Source of the DNA: Lachnospiraceae bacterium UBA3863
GTDB lineage: Bacteria; Bacillota; Clostridia; Lachnospirales; Lachnospiraceae
Direction of reading: 5' to 3'
NCBI GenBank assembly: GCA_002392385.1
Contig: DGGX01000123.1
Location: 1 to 8,771, forward strand
Length of the DNA: 8,771 nucleotides
This document shows, in pieces, positions 7,442 to 8,771 of the stretch; within the stretch, counting starts at the first letter, position 1; each line of letters opens with the position of its first letter. The notes below the pieces were generated by a model that saw nothing but the letters and a program-made list of their open reading frames with translations, had not been told where the DNA came from and searched no databases. The translations under genes were made by a program, and so were the position numbers.

Positions 7442-7470
7442 TTGCATTTTAAAAACCAGCTTTGTATAAT
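7442..7470 (+). promoter_or_regulatory. Predicted promoter of the activase gene
   Basis: TTGCAT (-35, 7442-7447), a 17-bp spacer and a perfect TATAAT (-10, 7465-7470) give a start near 7477, about 25 nt before the TTG start at 7502. It faces away from the minus-strand promoter at 7390-7418, leaving 23 bp between the two -35 boxes, so a regulator bound between them could affect both. Confidence 0.8.
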
Positions 7471-7501
7471 GTTCTTTAACGGTTTGAAAAGGAGGAAAGT
7501 C

Positions 7502-8771
7502 TTGATCTCCAGAGATTATACATTTGGTATAGATATCGGATCCACCACTGTCAAGGTGGCCCTTCTGGACCCATCCCATAAGATCTGTTTTGCCGACTAT
7601 CGGCGGCACCATGCCGATATCCGGGGCACACTGCGCGCGCTGGCGGATGAGGCCAGGGCCAGTGTGGGCGAGTGCGTCATCCACCCCGTCATCACCGGCT
7701 CCGGCGGCCTGACCCTGGCCAACCACCTGCAGATCCCCTTCGTGCAGGAGGTCGTGGCCGTATCCACCGCCCTGGAGGAGGTGGCTCCCCAGACAGATGT
7801 GGCCATTGAACTGGGCGGCGAGGACGCCAAGATCATATATTTCGAAAACGGCAATGTGGAGCAGCGCATGAACGGCATCTGTGCCGGCGGCACCGGCTCC
7901 TTCATCGACCAGATGGCCTCGCTGCTGCAGACGGACGCGGCGGGGCTGGATGCCTATGCCCGCAATTATCGCTCCCTCTATACCATCGCCGCCAGATGCG
8001 GCGTTTTTGCCAAGTCTGATATCCAGCCCCTGATCAATGAGGGCGCCACCAGAGAGGATCTGGCCGCCTCCATTTTCCAGGCGGTGGTCAACCAGACCAT
8101 CAGCGGTCTCGCCTGCGGCAAGCCCATCCGGGGCCATGTCGCCTTCCTGGGCGGCCCGCTTCATTTCCTGCCCCAGCTCAAGGCGGCCTTCGTCCGCACC
8201 CTGAAGCTGGATGCGGAGCATACCATCGACGTGGAGAATTCCCATCTTTTTGCCGCCATGGGCAGTGCCATGAACGCGCAGGAAGAGGTCTCGATGCCTC
8301 TGTCGGAGATGATCAGCCGTCTGTCGGCCGACTTCCACATGCAGTTCGAGATCGGCCGTATGGAGCCCCTCTTCTCCTCCCTGGAGGACTATGAGGACTT
8401 CTCCCTCCGGCACGACAAGGCCAGGGTGACCCGCGGCAATCTGATGAATTATAAGGGAGACTGCTTCCTGGGCATCGACGCCGGCTCGACCACGACCAAG
8501 CTGGCCCTTGTAGGTGCCGACGGCTCTCTCCTCTATTCCTTCTACAGCAACAATAACGGCAGCCCCATCGATACGGCCAGACGGGCCATCCGGGAGATCC
8601 GCGATCTCCTGCCCCAGGGCGCCCGCATCGTCCGCAGCTGCTCCACCGGCTACGGAGAGGCCCTGCTCAAGGCCGCCTTCCTGCTGGATGAGGGCGAGGT
8701 GGAGACCATCGCCCACTACTATGCCGCCGCCTTCTTCGATCCGGATGTGGACTGCATCCTGGACATCGGCG
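7502..8771 (+). CDS. 2-hydroxyacyl-CoA dehydratase activase-type protein (BadF/BcrA/HgdC family), 3' end cut off
   Basis: The visible 423 codons hold two tandem ASKHA-fold ATPase modules, as in the large clostridial activase-related proteins (typically well over 1000 residues). Module 1 begins FGIDIGSTTVKVALLD (8-23), then ITGSGG (64-69) and IELGGEDAKII (102-112). C127 in CAGGTGSFID and C166 in RCGVFAKSDIQ correspond to the cysteines that bridge a [4Fe-4S] cluster between subunits of the HgdC activator. Module 2 begins FLGIDAGSTTTKLALV (322-337) and continues through CSTGYGE (380-386) to DIGG at the window edge. In characterised relatives, ATP hydrolysis drives electron transfer to a radical dehydratase or benzoyl-CoA reductase; the substrate of this large form is not known to me. 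The start is TTG at 7502, with AGGAGG 6 nt upstream. No ATG gives the full ATPase motif. The family points to an anaerobe. Confidence 0.92.
   Translation, partial: MISRDYTFGIDIGSTTVKVALLDPSHKICFADYRRHHADIRGTLRALADEARASVGECVIHPVITGSGGLTLANHLQIPFVQEVVAVSTALEEVAPQTDVAIELGGEDAKIIYFENGNVEQRMNGICAGGTGSFIDQMASLLQTDAAGLDAYARNYRSLYTIAARCGVFAKSDIQPLINEGATREDLAASIFQAVVNQTISGLACGKPIRGHVAFLGGPLHFLPQLKAAFVRTLKLDAEHTIDVENSHLFAAMGSAMNAQEEVSMPLSEMISRLSADFHMQFEIGRMEPLFSSLEDYEDFSLRHDKARVTRGNLMNYKGDCFLGIDAGSTTTKLALVGADGSLLYSFYSNNNGSPIDTARRAIREIRDLLPQGARIVRSCSTGYGEALLKAAFLLDEGEVETIAHYYAAAFFDPDVDCILDIG

Noticed and set aside
7382..8716. A 444-codon open frame on the minus strand opposite the activase gene
   Set aside because: Its translation has low-complexity composition rich in G, A, D and H with no domain. 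The plus-strand frame carries clear ASKHA motifs, a ribosome site and a promoter. Long antisense frames are expected in GC-rich genes.

Overview
The window looks like chromosomal core DNA from a GC-rich Bacillota, most likely a Clostridia member near Lachnospiraceae. The evidence is the recA-recX-rny order, an RNase Y with an N-terminal membrane anchor, a Gram-positive-type LexA box (CGAAC-N4-GTTC form) at recA, consensus-like sigma-A promoters with 17-bp spacers, strong AGGAGG ribosome sites, and an anaerobe-type 2-hydroxyacyl-CoA dehydratase activase. There are no tRNAs, rRNAs, insertion sequences, CRISPR arrays or phage genes.

Seven of the eight genes are transcribed leftward (minus strand). 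Reading right to left in their direction of transcription, 7362-5130 is a tightly packed three-gene unit in which every junction overlaps by 4 nt. It encodes a rhomboid-like membrane protein with a C-terminal zinc-binding cysteine cluster, a protein that aligns by eye with primary sigma factor regions 1.1, 1.2, 2.1-2.2 and 3 but has lost the promoter-melting/-10 region and all of region 4, and a 141-residue protein I do not recognise. Next comes recA (own promoter plus LexA box), overlapping recX by ATGA. Then rny follows, with its own near-perfect promoter starting 2 nt after recX and a structured leader of about 166 nt. Last is glgA (glycogen synthase), with its own promoter and cut by the left window edge.

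On the right, a divergent plus-strand gene begins at 7502 and runs off the window. It is a large-type activase with two tandem ASKHA ATPase modules. Its promoter lies back to back with the promoter of the three-gene unit; the two -35 boxes are 23 bp apart.

The housekeeping genes (recA, recX, rny, glgA) are conventional. The least explained part is the three-gene unit upstream of recA: a sigma-factor relative that probably cannot open promoters, translationally coupled to a probably protease-dead rhomboid-like membrane protein. This suggests a membrane-linked regulatory module that I cannot match to any described system. Second-tier observations are the folded rny leader, which could allow autoregulation, and several hairpins in the intergenic regions. 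No gene-free stretch exceeds about 260 bases, and the contents of each gap are listed.
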